A DNA stretch of 39,883 bases. It comes from Microcystis aeruginosa W13-11 (GTDB lineage Bacteria; Cyanobacteriota; Cyanobacteriia; Cyanobacteriales; Microcystaceae). Numbering within the stretch: the stretch's first letter is position 1; each line of letters starts with the position of its first letter. Shown here piece after piece: positions 17,043 to 26,003 of this stretch. Location of the stretch: positions 1-39,883 of the forward strand of contig JAADBR010000022.1 in assembly GCA_009995705.1 (NCBI GenBank). The letters run 5' to 3'. Under the pieces are notes generated by a model, which saw only the letters and a list, made by a program, of their open reading frames with translations, searched no databases and had not been told where the DNA came from. Both the position numbers and the translations under genes were made by a program.

Positions 17043-17399
17043 TTAGGAGATTTTGCTGGTTTCTGCCGCTTCTTCCGCCACCACTGCCTGATTTAAAGCT
17101 GCGGGGGGAATGGGGATAGGAAATACCGCCGGCAGGTTAGCGGTGGTATCTTCAGGAGGCTGCGCAGAGTGAAAACGACGGTAGGTTAAAACACCAGCTA
17201 CGGTGATTGCTCCTGTAGCGGCGGCAACCCCTAAAATAAGTTTGTTAGGATTCACAGGGAAGGTGGTATTGCTACCAAAAATGCTTTTACCTTTAGCGAA
17301 AGCACAAGCGGAGGCGCTGCCGGCATCAAGAGTACCTAAAACAATGCCACTGACGAGGGTGGCACTAACGGCGATGGAGGTGAAAAAAGTTTTCTTCAT
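17043..17399 (-). CDS. Hypothetical membrane or exported protein
   Basis: A 118-residue protein. The N-terminus MKKTFFTSIAVSATLVSG is a signal peptide or anchor, followed by SASACAFAKGKSIFGSN. A second hydrophobic segment (LILGVAAATGAITVAGVLTY, about residues 54-73) and a Pro/Ala-rich tail follow. No known domain. It diverges from the large AAA-like/WD40 gene, with 114 bases between. Confidence 0.6.
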   Translation of the reverse strand: MKKTFFTSIAVSATLVSGIVLGTLDAGSASACAFAKGKSIFGSNTTFPVNPNKLILGVAAATGAITVAGVLTYRRFHSAQPPEDTTANLPAVFPIPIPPAALNQAVVAEEAAETSKIS

Positions 17400-17513
17400 A
17401 ATTGCCTTGGGGATAGCTTGTCAATAGCGATTATCCTTGCATTATATATATCCAAATCACAATTGTCTATTTTATTTCCATTGGTGACATTGAAATAATT
17501 TTGTTTAAGAATC

Positions 17514-20500
17514 ATGAATTATCAATATCGTGTCGGGGGTAGTCTTGCCTATAACCATCCTACCTATATCGAGAGAAATGCCGATCAAGAACTGTTAACG
17601 GCTTTAAAAAATGGTCAATTTTGCTACGTTTTTAACTGTCGTCAGATGGGTAAATCCAGTTTAAGGGTACGAGTAACTCACATTTTACAGCAATCGGGTA
17701 TGGATTGCGCAGCGGTAGATATAACCAGTCTTGGCAGTAATGATAATTTATCCCAATGGTATAACGGCGTGATTACCCGTTTGTTTTTAGGATTTAATCT
17801 GACGGGAAAAATTAATCTTAAATCCTGGCTGCGTGAGCGAGAGGATTTACCCCCCGTGCAGCGTTTGGGACAATTTATCGAGGAAGCTTTATTAGTTTAT
17901 TGTCGGGGAGAGAAAATATATATTTTTATCGACGAGATCGATAAAATTCTCAGTTTACAGTTTTCTCTAGATGACTTTTTTTCCCTGATTCGTTATTGTT
18001 ATAACCAAAGAGCGGAAAATACCCAGTATGAAAGAATTACTTTCGCTTTATTCGGTGTGGCTACCCCAGCAGATTTAATTCGCGAAAAGACCCAAACATC
18101 TTTTAATATCGGCCAGGCGATCGAATTAACAGGATTTAATCTGGCAGAAACTGCTCCTTTAGCCGCAGGATTATCTAGTCAAAGTAATTATCAACCTGAT
18201 TGGTTAGAAAAAGTTATTTTTTGGACGGGAGGACAGCCATTTTTAACCCAGAAAATCTGTCAGCTATTGCGGGAAAGTAATTTAGATATTGAGACGCTGA
18301 TCAAAGAGAGAATTATTAATCATTGGGAATCTCAAGATGAACCGGTTCATCTGCGAACTATTGCCGATCGCTTGTTAAGAAATCAAGACAAAGCGGGTCG
18401 TTTGTTAGGCATCTATCAACAAATTTTAGAAAAGGGGGCGATTCTGTGCGACGATAGTCCAGAACAAGGGGAATTAAGGTTATCGGGATTAGTGGTAAAA
18501 AAGGATAATCAATTAGTAGTTTATAATCCTATTTATCGAGAAATATTTAATCTCAATTGGCTAGAAAAACAATTAGCGCAATTGCGTCCCTACTCAGAAG
18601 CGATCGCCGCTTGGCAACAGTCTAATTATACCGATGAATCGCGGCTTTTACGCGGAAAAGCGTTAAATAATGCCCTCGATTGGTCTCAAGGGAAAAGCTT
18701 AAGTAATCTTGATTATCAGTTTTTAACTGCTAGTCAAAATCTCGATAAAAGAGAGGCAGAAATTAGCCTAGAAACTCAGAGACAAGCTAATAAAATTCTA
18801 GCAATTGCTCACCAAAAAGCCACGAAAAGAATTCAAATTGGCTCGGTAATTTTAATTACTTCTCTCTTGGGTTCTCTCTTAGCTTTTATTCAGGTAAAAC
18901 AAGCGTGGCAGCAAGTAGAAACCGCTCAAATAGGTATTCAATTACAGCGCAAGGGTGATAGTTATTGGCAACAATTTCAATTTGAACAATTAGAATCTTT
19001 AATTGCGGTCATGCAAGCAGTAAATAGTTTAAAAAATATCGTTACTGATGGGCAACCCTTGAGTAAATATCCTGCCACCAGTCCAATTATTACCCTGCAA
19101 CAAATTTTAGATCGCATTCAAGAAAAAAACCAACTGCAAGGACATCAGGGAACTATTTATAGTGTTAGTATTAGTCCCAATGGTCAAAAAATCGCCACTG
19201 CTTCCGAAGATGGGACGGTAAAAATTTGGAATCAAAAAGGTGAGAATATTCAAACTTTGACAGGTCATCAGGGAGCAGTTTATAGTGTTAGTTTTAGTCC
19301 CGATGGTCAAAAAATTGCCACTGCTTCCGAAGATAAAACCGCCAAAATTTGGAACTTGCAAGGGCAAAATTTAGTCACCTACCCTGACCATCAAGAATCA
19401 GTTTATAGTGTTAGTTTTAGTCCCGATGGTCAAAAAATTGTGACTACTTCCAGGGATAAAACCGCTAGATTATGGAATTTATCAGGTGAAACTTTACAGG
19501 TATTTAAGGGACATAAAAGATCGATAGATGCAGCTAGTTTTAGTCCCGATGGTCAAAAAATTGCCACCGCTTCCCGGGATGGTACGATTAAAATTTGGGA
19601 TTTATCAGGTAAAATTATCTTGAGTTTAGGTCAAGATAATATTGGGGCTTTTTATAGTGTTAATTTTAGTCCCGACGGTCAAAAAATTGCCGGGGCAGCG
19701 GCCGATAAAAGTGCTAAAATCTGGGATTTACAGGGAAATTTAAGAGCTACTTTCCGGGGACATCAAGATTTTGTCAACAGTGTTAATTTTAGTCCTGATG
19801 GCCAGTTTATAATTACCGCATCTAGTGACGGTAGTGCTAAAATTTGGGGACTGCAAGGGGAGGAAATAACTACTCTTAGAGGACATCAAGAATCAGTTTT
19901 TACTGCTGTATTTAGTCAAGATGGAAAAGAGGTGGTAACTGGATCGAGTGATGAAACGGCTAAAATTTGGCAGCTGAACAATTTAAATAAAACTAAGTCT
20001 GATAATACCAGCGTTAGCATTAATTCTCAAGGCAATATTATCGCTATTGCTAATAAAGATGGTCAGATTACTTTACTCGATTCCCAGGGAAAAAAAATTA
20101 GAGAATTTACCACAAAAATGCGTTCAATCTATAGTATAGCTTTTCATCCCGATAGTAATCAGATAGCGATTACAGGAAGAAATGGAAAAGTACAAATCTG
20201 GAGCAAAAAAGGAACAATGCTTCAAGAATTTACTGCTAGTCAAGTACCGATTTATAGTCTTGCTTTTAATGGAGAGGGAACAGCAATAATCACGGGAACA
20301 AGCGAGGGAAAAATTCAATACTGGCATTTAAGTAATCATCCACCTCAATTGATTAATTCTTGGACAGCCGATGATAGTATTATCTATGATTTGGTGTTTT
20401 CTCCTGATCATCAAAAAATTGCTACTGCTACTCGAGGAAAGATTAAAATTTGGGATTTGCAGGGCAATCTTTTAAAGGAGATTAAAACCGATTCTTTTCC

Positions 20501-20840
20501 CGTTTATGGAGTTAGTTTTAGTCCTGATGGTGAAAAAATCGCTGCTATTTCAAGGGATGGTACAGCTAGACGCTGGGACATGGACGGAAATTTGCGCTCC
20601 GAGTTTAAAATAGAAGAAGATATCTTCTATGGGATCACTTTTAGTCCTGATAGTCAAGAGATTGTGATTATTGCTAGGGATGGTCAAAAGCATCGATGGC
20701 CCTTAGAAACAGAATATAATTATTTACAAAAATTGCTCGATCGAGGTTGTCTTTGGTTAGAAGATTATCTCAGGACTCGTCCCGAAAAACGAAAAGATCT
20801 ATCCCTGTGTACTAGGAAAATAAAACCATTCACCTTTTAA
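17514..20840 (+). CDS. AAA-like domain / WD40 repeat protein
   Basis: A 1108-residue protein typical of cyanobacteria. Residues about 5-345 are an AAA-like NTPase domain of the AAA_35 type: the P-loop NCRQMGKSSLR (about 41-51) and a Walker B segment IYIFIDEIDKIL (about 138-149). A membrane helix (IGSVILITSLLGSLLAFI, about 442-460) separates it from some 13 WD40 repeats (about 540-1075), enough for two beta-propellers. The tail GCLWLEDYLRTRPEKRKDLS is the usual end of such proteins. STAND-like regulators of this build switch with NTP and sense partners by their propellers. It ends only ~55 bases from the left MITE-like repeat; whether it belongs to the neighbouring operon is unknown. Confidence 0.9.
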   Translation: MNYQYRVGGSLAYNHPTYIERNADQELLTALKNGQFCYVFNCRQMGKSSLRVRVTHILQQSGMDCAAVDITSLGSNDNLSQWYNGVITRLFLGFNLTGKINLKSWLREREDLPPVQRLGQFIEEALLVYCRGEKIYIFIDEIDKILSLQFSLDDFFSLIRYCYNQRAENTQYERITFALFGVATPADLIREKTQTSFNIGQAIELTGFNLAETAPLAAGLSSQSNYQPDWLEKVIFWTGGQPFLTQKICQLLRESNLDIETLIKERIINHWESQDEPVHLRTIADRLLRNQDKAGRLLGIYQQILEKGAILCDDSPEQGELRLSGLVVKKDNQLVVYNPIYREIFNLNWLEKQLAQLRPYSEAIAAWQQSNYTDESRLLRGKALNNALDWSQGKSLSNLDYQFLTASQNLDKREAEISLETQRQANKILAIAHQKATKRIQIGSVILITSLLGSLLAFIQVKQAWQQVETAQIGIQLQRKGDSYWQQFQFEQLESLIAVMQAVNSLKNIVTDGQPLSKYPATSPIITLQQILDRIQEKNQLQGHQGTIYSVSISPNGQKIATASEDGTVKIWNQKGENIQTLTGHQGAVYSVSFSPDGQKIATASEDKTAKIWNLQGQNLVTYPDHQESVYSVSFSPDGQKIVTTSRDKTARLWNLSGETLQVFKGHKRSIDAASFSPDGQKIATASRDGTIKIWDLSGKIILSLGQDNIGAFYSVNFSPDGQKIAGAAADKSAKIWDLQGNLRATFRGHQDFVNSVNFSPDGQFIITASSDGSAKIWGLQGEEITTLRGHQESVFTAVFSQDGKEVVTGSSDETAKIWQLNNLNKTKSDNTSVSINSQGNIIAIANKDGQITLLDSQGKKIREFTTKMRSIYSIAFHPDSNQIAITGRNGKVQIWSKKGTMLQEFTASQVPIYSLAFNGEGTAIITGTSEGKIQYWHLSNHPPQLINSWTADDSIIYDLVFSPDHQKIATATRGKIKIWDLQGNLLKEIKTDSFPVYGVSFSPDGEKIAAISRDGTARRWDMDGNLRSEFKIEEDIFYGITFSPDSQEIVIIARDGQKHRWPLETEYNYLQKLLDRGCLWLEDYLRTRPEKRKDLSLCTRKIKPFTF

Positions 20841-20893
20841 ACTTGGTTTGACTGGGTGGGGGCTGAAGGTTAAATTAATTAGTTAATTTCTTG

Positions 20894-21080
20894 ATCTCTT
20901 CGGTTTGTCTTATGCAACGGACAGGGTTATAAGGGATGAAACCCTTATAGAAACAGACATTACTGCGATTTTTGTCAATTGTTTGCAATCTGGAGCGAAC
21001 TAATCAATTAAATCTCTTGCCAGATCAGGATTTAGTCGATTTATGCCTCCCTATAGAATCATACCAAGTAACGAAGAACC
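20894..21080. mobile_element. MITE-like element, left copy
   Basis: A 187-bp sequence nearly repeated at 32901-33087 in the same orientation, roughly 85-90 percent alike by eye and equal in length. It contains the perfect hairpin TATAAGGG/CCCTTATA at 20929-20950. The right end CCAAGTAACGAAGAACC is intact; the left terminus has lost the first three bases of GGTTCTTCG. It lies between the AAA-like/WD40 gene and the end of the operon. Confidence 0.7.
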
Positions 21081-21108
21081 CAGCATTTTTGGTTTTAACG
21101 CTAGAGTT

Positions 21109-22263
21109 TTATCTAAACTTTGTCACTTTAATGAATTCAGATGCTGTAATTTTTAACTCTCCATCCAAGTTTCTCACGGTGTACGATCTGAGTTCTCTTT
21201 GGGTTGAACCATCGGGATAAACATAAGTATTTTGTCCTATAAAGTTTATCGAAATATCTGTTCTCAAAGTAACTTGTAAATCTTCGACAGTTACTCTTTT
21301 AAATTGACTGAAGAAGCTAGGAGAAAATGACTCTGCCAATTGTGGGCTATATAAAGACATTGCCTGATCGAAGTTTTTTTCTGAAAGCGCATAGTACAGA
21401 TTTTCAATCAGGGATATCGCTTCGCCTTCGTTGATATCTTGATTGACACTTTCACTAGGAACAAAAGTTTCTGATTTCTGACGCTCTGCTTCCAGTCGGG
21501 CTTCTGCTTCTTGTCTCCTTCTTTGTTCTTCTGCAAGTTGTTGTTCTGCCTCTTTTCTTTGACGTTCGGCCTCTTTTCTTTGACGTTCTGCCTCTTCTCG
21601 TTGGCGCTGTTCCGCTTCTAGACGTTGTTCTTCTCTGGCTTTCAATTCGGCTATTTCTCGATCGCTCGCCTGTTTTTGCTGTTCTTGAAAATGCACTACA
21701 CTGCCCACTAATGCCAAAACTCCTACTGAGCCAAGAGCGATCGCAATCTTTGTCCAATTGTTTGAAGGTGAAGGAGGCGTTGGCGGGGGTACTGGCTGAG
21801 AAGGAATGGTGACGGGATTGACAGGCAGTTGGACGGGGATAGTTGAAGGAACCGAGAAAGAGGAAGTTGGTTGCCCGGCAGAATCTGGTACAGGAGTCGG
21901 GATTGGCGTAGGAACTGGTGGATCCGATGAAGGGTTGGTTTTAAGGTCATTGCTTGAAATCACCCCCAAAGCTAAAGCCCAGGATTCCACTGCCCATCTA
22001 GCGGCCTCTTCAGCTAACCCCAGATTATCTTGCAGTTTTTTGGTTAGTCGTGCTAAAAATACCACTGCTGGCGTACTATTTTGCGAAGCCAGTAAATCGG
22101 CGGGGACTCGTTCTTTCAGTGCGCCTACGAGAACGGCAATTTCCTTCTGATACTGTCCACATAAGTCTCGTAGCAGTCCCTCACAGCGTTGTGGTTCATC
22201 ACATAGAGAACGACCATATTGAATAATAATTTCCTTGAGTTTTTCACGGGGTAAATCATTCAT
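21109..22263 (-). CDS. Membrane protein: helical N-terminal module, coiled coil, NTF2-like C-terminus
   Basis: A 384-residue protein, the last gene of the operon. Residues 1-104 are the helical module beginning MNDLPREKLKEIIIQYGRSL that also opens the 24309 and 29036 genes. A Pro/Ser-rich linker follows (about 110-170), one membrane helix (IAIALGSVGVLALVGSVVHF, about 175-195), a highly charged coiled coil of Glu/Arg/Gln-rich heptads (about 200-265), and a C-terminal region (about 280-384) resembling NTF2-like/SnoaL-type folds (NLYYALSEKNFDQAMSLYSP). The ATG at 22263 shares its A with the upstream TGA (TGATG). Two TTG codons before it are less likely starts. Role: probably a membrane-tethered partner; no enzyme motif seen. 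Confidence 0.78.
   Translation of the reverse strand: MNDLPREKLKEIIIQYGRSLCDEPQRCEGLLRDLCGQYQKEIAVLVGALKERVPADLLASQNSTPAVVFLARLTKKLQDNLGLAEEAARWAVESWALALGVISSNDLKTNPSSDPPVPTPIPTPVPDSAGQPTSSFSVPSTIPVQLPVNPVTIPSQPVPPPTPPSPSNNWTKIAIALGSVGVLALVGSVVHFQEQQKQASDREIAELKAREEQRLEAEQRQREEAERQRKEAERQRKEAEQQLAEEQRRRQEAEARLEAERQKSETFVPSESVNQDINEGEAISLIENLYYALSEKNFDQAMSLYSPQLAESFSPSFFSQFKRVTVEDLQVTLRTDISINFIGQNTYVYPDGSTQRELRSYTVRNLDGELKITASEFIKVTKFR
21955..22263 (-). repeat. 309-bp duplicated segment, copy 1 (helical module)
   Basis: Equal in length to 24001-24309 and differing at about 7 positions (near 98 percent identity), against much lower similarity of the genes on either side. It encodes the N-terminal module. 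This points to recent duplication or gene conversion. Confidence 0.85.
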
Positions 22264-23474
22264 CAACAAATTTCTCCTGCTACTGAACCAAAGTTGATTT
22301 TTGTTGCAGCCGCTAATTTAATGTTGCGTCCAGGATCGATCTGCTTTTGCTCTCCACTTGGAAGTGTTGCTATCCAAGATCGACAGGAACAGTTTTTTAA
22401 GCCTAAAATCGTTGGGTCTTTAGGATTATGACTGACTTCAGCCACTATATTATCAGCGTTCTGAGGTTCTAATCCCGGAATTTCCTGTGGGCTTAATCGA
22501 GTCCCATCTGTTAAGGCAATAACTCTGCGCTTCAGGCGTAGGGAAAATTGATTCTGAGATTGCAAGACTGTCTGGGAAGGATATTGAGAGGCTAAGTCTG
22601 GGGAACTGCTAGCAAGCTGGGGTGAAGCAGCTGCAGCACAAACGACAATCGCGATCGCTCCGACCATTTGTTGGTCTCCCGGTCGCACTGTGTGGGTAGT
22701 CCCAGCAGGGATGTCTTCACAGAGAATTTGCCCCTGAGTAAGTTGGTAACGCAGGGCAACAGGTGGCGCATTGCGAGCGTAAACAGTACAGATATTGGGG
22801 TCGCCACCGATGCTGACAGGCTCAGAGCCAAGGCTGACTGTTCGACTTTCTTTGGGGTTATAACGGATTTCCAGCCACACTTCTCGGAAAGCTGTCTCAA
22901 TAATCGCAATCATCAAACCGATACAAAAGCCAATGGCAGCACTGCCCAACAAGCGGGCTGCTGTCTCGGAACTCCCACTGACGACAGCTAACAGGACAAA
23001 TAGACCTCCACCTAATATACCGCCCGCTAAACCGCCTCCCATGCCGCGAATTTGCCCTAAATTGGGGATGCGGAAACTCAAACCCAGTCCTAGTAAGACT
23101 CCGGCGATGCCCCAACAGATAATTCGTAAGAATTCAGTCGGTCCAATACTGGAGTAGAGGTATTCGGCAATTCCCCCTGCGATCGCTCCTGCTAGGAAAC
23201 CTACCCAGATACCATCTCGGATAGCCTTGCCTAGTTGTAGTCCTCGTTTGAGATACTGAAAAGAGGCACTCAGTAAAGCAATAGCAATGCCCGCACCAAT
23301 CAGTCCAAACCAGATACTGGATGTAAAAACTTTCGCGCTTAAGGAGTTATAAGCTTGCTGTATCATCAGAACAAAAAAAGGTTCAGCAATTAAAGCACCA
23401 ATAGCTCCGCCCCCTGCACCCCAGATGGCAAACTGTATCGCTTTTCCGAATCCGGCTATGATATTTTTATTCAT
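22263..23474 (-). CDS. Multi-helix membrane protein with two beta-rich C-terminal modules
   Basis: A 403-residue protein. About residues 5-190 are Gly/Ala-rich membrane helices with glycine-zipper spacing (GAGGGAIGAL, GMGGGLAGGILGGG). After FREVWLEIRYNPKESRTV a beta-rich region (about 208-280) contains VSLGSEPVSIGGD and PPVALRYQLTQGQI, an FHA-like outline. Residues about 308-403 are the C-terminal module ending TKINFGSVAGEIC, shared with the 26003, 27631 and 32779 genes. It is a shortened parallel of the 24306-26003 gene, lacking its DUF2135 domain. AGGAGG precedes the ATG. Unknown function. Confidence 0.8.
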   Translation of the reverse strand: MNKNIIAGFGKAIQFAIWGAGGGAIGALIAEPFFVLMIQQAYNSLSAKVFTSSIWFGLIGAGIAIALLSASFQYLKRGLQLGKAIRDGIWVGFLAGAIAGGIAEYLYSSIGPTEFLRIICWGIAGVLLGLGLSFRIPNLGQIRGMGGGLAGGILGGGLFVLLAVVSGSSETAARLLGSAAIGFCIGLMIAIIETAFREVWLEIRYNPKESRTVSLGSEPVSIGGDPNICTVYARNAPPVALRYQLTQGQILCEDIPAGTTHTVRPGDQQMVGAIAIVVCAAAASPQLASSSPDLASQYPSQTVLQSQNQFSLRLKRRVIALTDGTRLSPQEIPGLEPQNADNIVAEVSHNPKDPTILGLKNCSCRSWIATLPSGEQKQIDPGRNIKLAAATKINFGSVAGEIC

Positions 23475-23508
23475 GGCTGTCTTTCCTCCTAATTCATTTA
23501 ATTCAAAA

Positions 23509-24309
23509 CTACATTTTGGTTATTTTGTGATAAGCAAAAGTTCCTTGAACTCCTTGCCAGAAAAAATAAATAAAGGCAATGGGTACTATTAAAAATAGCG
23601 GATTTCCTTTTAACACTTCCCAGAAATATATTCTGCTGACAATATAATAACCAAACATAATAACAGCACAAATTCTACTTTTTTTATAAATCCCGAAGGA
23701 AAGTCCAAAACATAAGACAACATCTATAAACACATATGGATTCAAGAATAAAGTTACAAGCAAGTTGATTACCCCCCAAATAGTGCCAGTTATCCAAGCG
23801 TGTTTAATTTGGTTGTTAGCTTTTTTTAAACCTAAGATATTTTCTGATGCTGTGTCTGTTTCTTTCCTCGAAACAATGTTGTTTGGTAGAGAAGACGAAT
23901 TATTGGACGTTACAGGTATTTGGTTAACATTTTCTTGCCGATATTGAGGAGGAACTTGAGGAGGTGGAGAAGACGAATCAACTGGTGCGGTATCTGCTTC
24001 TGAAATCACCCCCAAAGCTAAAGCCCAGGATTCCACTGCCCATCTAGCGGCCTCTTCAGCTAACCCCAGATTATCTTGCAGTTTTTTGGTTAGTCGTGCT
24101 AAAAAGACTACTGCTGGCGTACTATTTTGCGAGGCCAGTAAATCGGCGGGGACTCGTTCTTTCAGTGCGCCTACGAGAACCGCAATTTCCTTCTGAGACT
24201 GTCCACATAAGTCTCGTAGCAGCCCCTCACAGCGTTGTGGTTCATCACATAGAGAACGACCATATTGAATAATAATTTCCTTGAGTTTTTCACGGGGTAG
24301 ATCATTCAT
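23509..24309 (-). CDS. Membrane protein with the shared helical N-terminal module
   Basis: A 266-residue protein. Residues 1-104 are nearly identical to the 22263 gene's module. A polar linker (about 105-165) leads to about four hydrophobic helices (HAWITGTIWGVINLLVTLFL, VVLCFGLSFGIY, and two near the C-terminus) ending FAYHKITKM. The ATG at 24309 overlaps the upstream stop as ATGA, which indicates coupled translation; a TTG at 24315 is in frame but poorer. Likely a membrane receiver or adaptor of the cluster. No catalytic motif. Confidence 0.78.
   Translation of the reverse strand: MNDLPREKLKEIIIQYGRSLCDEPQRCEGLLRDLCGQSQKEIAVLVGALKERVPADLLASQNSTPAVVFLARLTKKLQDNLGLAEEAARWAVESWALALGVISEADTAPVDSSSPPPQVPPQYRQENVNQIPVTSNNSSSLPNNIVSRKETDTASENILGLKKANNQIKHAWITGTIWGVINLLVTLFLNPYVFIDVVLCFGLSFGIYKKSRICAVIMFGYYIVSRIYFWEVLKGNPLFLIVPIAFIYFFWQGVQGTFAYHKITKM
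24001..24309 (-). repeat. 309-bp duplicated segment, copy 2 (helical module)
   Basis: Partner of 21955-22263. Similarity continues past the start codon into the 3' end of the upstream gene (ATTTCTCCT...CTGAACCAAAGTT), showing that the duplicated unit spans the junction of two genes. Confidence 0.85.
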
Positions 24310-26003
24310 GAGCAAATTTCTCCTTCAACTGAACCAAAGTTAATTTTCGTTCTAGCCGCTAACTTAATACTACGCCCTGATTCAACCTGCTTTTGCTCAC
24401 CGTTAGCTAAAGTTACAGTCCAAGCTCGATGGGAACAGTTCTGTAGCCCCAATACAGTAGGATCTTTAGGATTAGGATTCACCTGTGCTACCACACCATC
24501 AGTACCTTGAGGTTCTAATCCCGGAATCTCTCTTGCACTTAAGCGAGTTCCATTCGTTAGAGAAATGACTTGTCTTTTAATGTGCAAGGAAAATTGAGTC
24601 TGAGGTTGAGAATAGGAAGGGGAAAACCTATCCTGATAAGCTTCTGGAGAAGCACGATTAAGATCGCGGTAGGCTAATTGATCTGGTGCATCGGCACTGC
24701 GAACAAAGACGGTAAGATTGCCCACTCGCTGATTATCCCCCGGTTGGAGTGGCTGAGTTACCCCAGTGGCGATATCTTCGCAGAGGATTTGACCTTGGCT
24801 GAGTCGGTAACGCAGGGCAACAGGTGGCGCATTCGGGGCGTAAATAGTACAAGCTTTGGCATCGCCACCAATACTGACGGGTTCGGCTCCCAGATTGACT
24901 GTGCGGCTCTCTTTGGGATTGTATTGAATCTCCAGCCAAGCTGTACGAAAAGCGACTTCAACGAAAACGACCATTAAGCCGATAAAAAAGCCTAAAATAA
25001 CCGCTCCAACCAAACGACCAGAAGCATCACCGGCACTCTGGGAAACCAACAAAAAGGCTAAAGCACCAAAGAAACCGCCGATCGCACCAGCAATAGTCGC
25101 TCGTTTTGCTTGTAGGTTAGAGATGAAAAAGCCCATCCCCCTTCCCAAAAGCCCTCCCAAAAGCGTCCATCCAGCGATCCAGCCAGCTTTAGCGAGGATT
25201 TCTGACTGGGCAACTAAACTCAACAGTGCTTGAGCAGAACCACCAGAAACGAGGCCTGCTAATAGCCCTCCTGCAAGTAAGATAGTGCCTTGACGAGTGG
25301 ATAAAAACGGACGATGAAGATAGAAGTTTTGCCCGATTGCTAGGGCAAGAGATAAGCCAATGGCAAGTAAGGCTGTCCATAGACCGACAATAAACACCAT
25401 ATACCAAAACTGCTGGGCGTTAGGCTGCTGTTGTGCTGGTTTTGCTTCAATGGTGAATTCATAAATGGGTCGCTTTGGTTGACCATGGGAAATAGAACCG
25501 GAAAATTCTTGACTGTTCCCCTCTACTAATACACCGACCGTAAAGGCAGTTGGGTCAGCATCGCCATGATTGGCATAATGATTGACAAACACCCTATATT
25601 TTCCTTTTGGTGCGCCTCCAGCAGGCCAGTAAATGTTTTCTACTGGCTCTTTTGATTGCCGTCCACTTGCGTTCATATCAACGTCAAGTTCGCCTCCTGA
25701 TTGCGATCGCTTGTGCGAGTAATAAATCTCCTCTCCTGATGGATCGATACAATGTATATCTAAATCGTTGTAGTTATTCCATAACAGAGAAAGCTGAACA
25801 TCCCCTGTTTTAGCTCCCTCTCTTTGCAGTCGTTTAGTCAGTTCTGGATTAAACACAAGTGCGGGTGTCGAGGCTTCTTGTTGTGTTTGTGGCAGCATTG
25901 TCCAAGATAAGAACCATTCACCCAATAACCATCCGATTAGGCAACCAAAAGCCCCTAATAAGCCGAATAAGAGAACCTTTTTCCAACTTGATGATTGTCT
26001 CAT
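24306..26003 (-). CDS. Membrane protein with DUF2135-like domain and FHA-like C-terminus
   Basis: A 565-residue protein. An N-terminal anchor (VLLFGLLGAFGCLIGWLLGE, about residues 10-29) is followed by a DUF2135/YfaP-like beta domain (about 55-185): VQLSLLWNNYNDLDIHCIDP, the YYSHKRSQSGGELDVDMN segment and KGKYRVFVNHYANHGD. About six Gly-rich helices follow (205-355), then NPKESRTVNLGAEPVSIGGD and, from about 470, the C-terminal module with NPKDPTVLGLQNCS and TKINFGSVEGEICS. The DUF2135 part is probably on the outer face of the membrane. The ATG overlaps the upstream TGA by 4 bases with GGAGAGG before it. It parallels the 22263-23474 gene. Confidence 0.8.
   Translation of the reverse strand: MRQSSSWKKVLLFGLLGAFGCLIGWLLGEWFLSWTMLPQTQQEASTPALVFNPELTKRLQREGAKTGDVQLSLLWNNYNDLDIHCIDPSGEEIYYSHKRSQSGGELDVDMNASGRQSKEPVENIYWPAGGAPKGKYRVFVNHYANHGDADPTAFTVGVLVEGNSQEFSGSISHGQPKRPIYEFTIEAKPAQQQPNAQQFWYMVFIVGLWTALLAIGLSLALAIGQNFYLHRPFLSTRQGTILLAGGLLAGLVSGGSAQALLSLVAQSEILAKAGWIAGWTLLGGLLGRGMGFFISNLQAKRATIAGAIGGFFGALAFLLVSQSAGDASGRLVGAVILGFFIGLMVVFVEVAFRTAWLEIQYNPKESRTVNLGAEPVSIGGDAKACTIYAPNAPPVALRYRLSQGQILCEDIATGVTQPLQPGDNQRVGNLTVFVRSADAPDQLAYRDLNRASPEAYQDRFSPSYSQPQTQFSLHIKRQVISLTNGTRLSAREIPGLEPQGTDGVVAQVNPNPKDPTVLGLQNCSHRAWTVTLANGEQKQVESGRSIKLAARTKINFGSVEGEICS

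Noticed and set aside
20972..21220. Small plus-strand frame starting in the left MITE-like copy
   Set aside because: Part of it (LERTNQLNLLPDQDLVDLC) is also readable in the right copy, but upstream of it the right copy has a stop codon (TAG) and the frames end differently in unrelated flanking DNA. Better explained as repeat sequence, possibly a transposase relic.
21455..21757. Arg-rich minus-strand frame inside the 21109 gene
   Set aside because: A shadow of the Glu/Arg/Gln coiled-coil repeats read in another frame.
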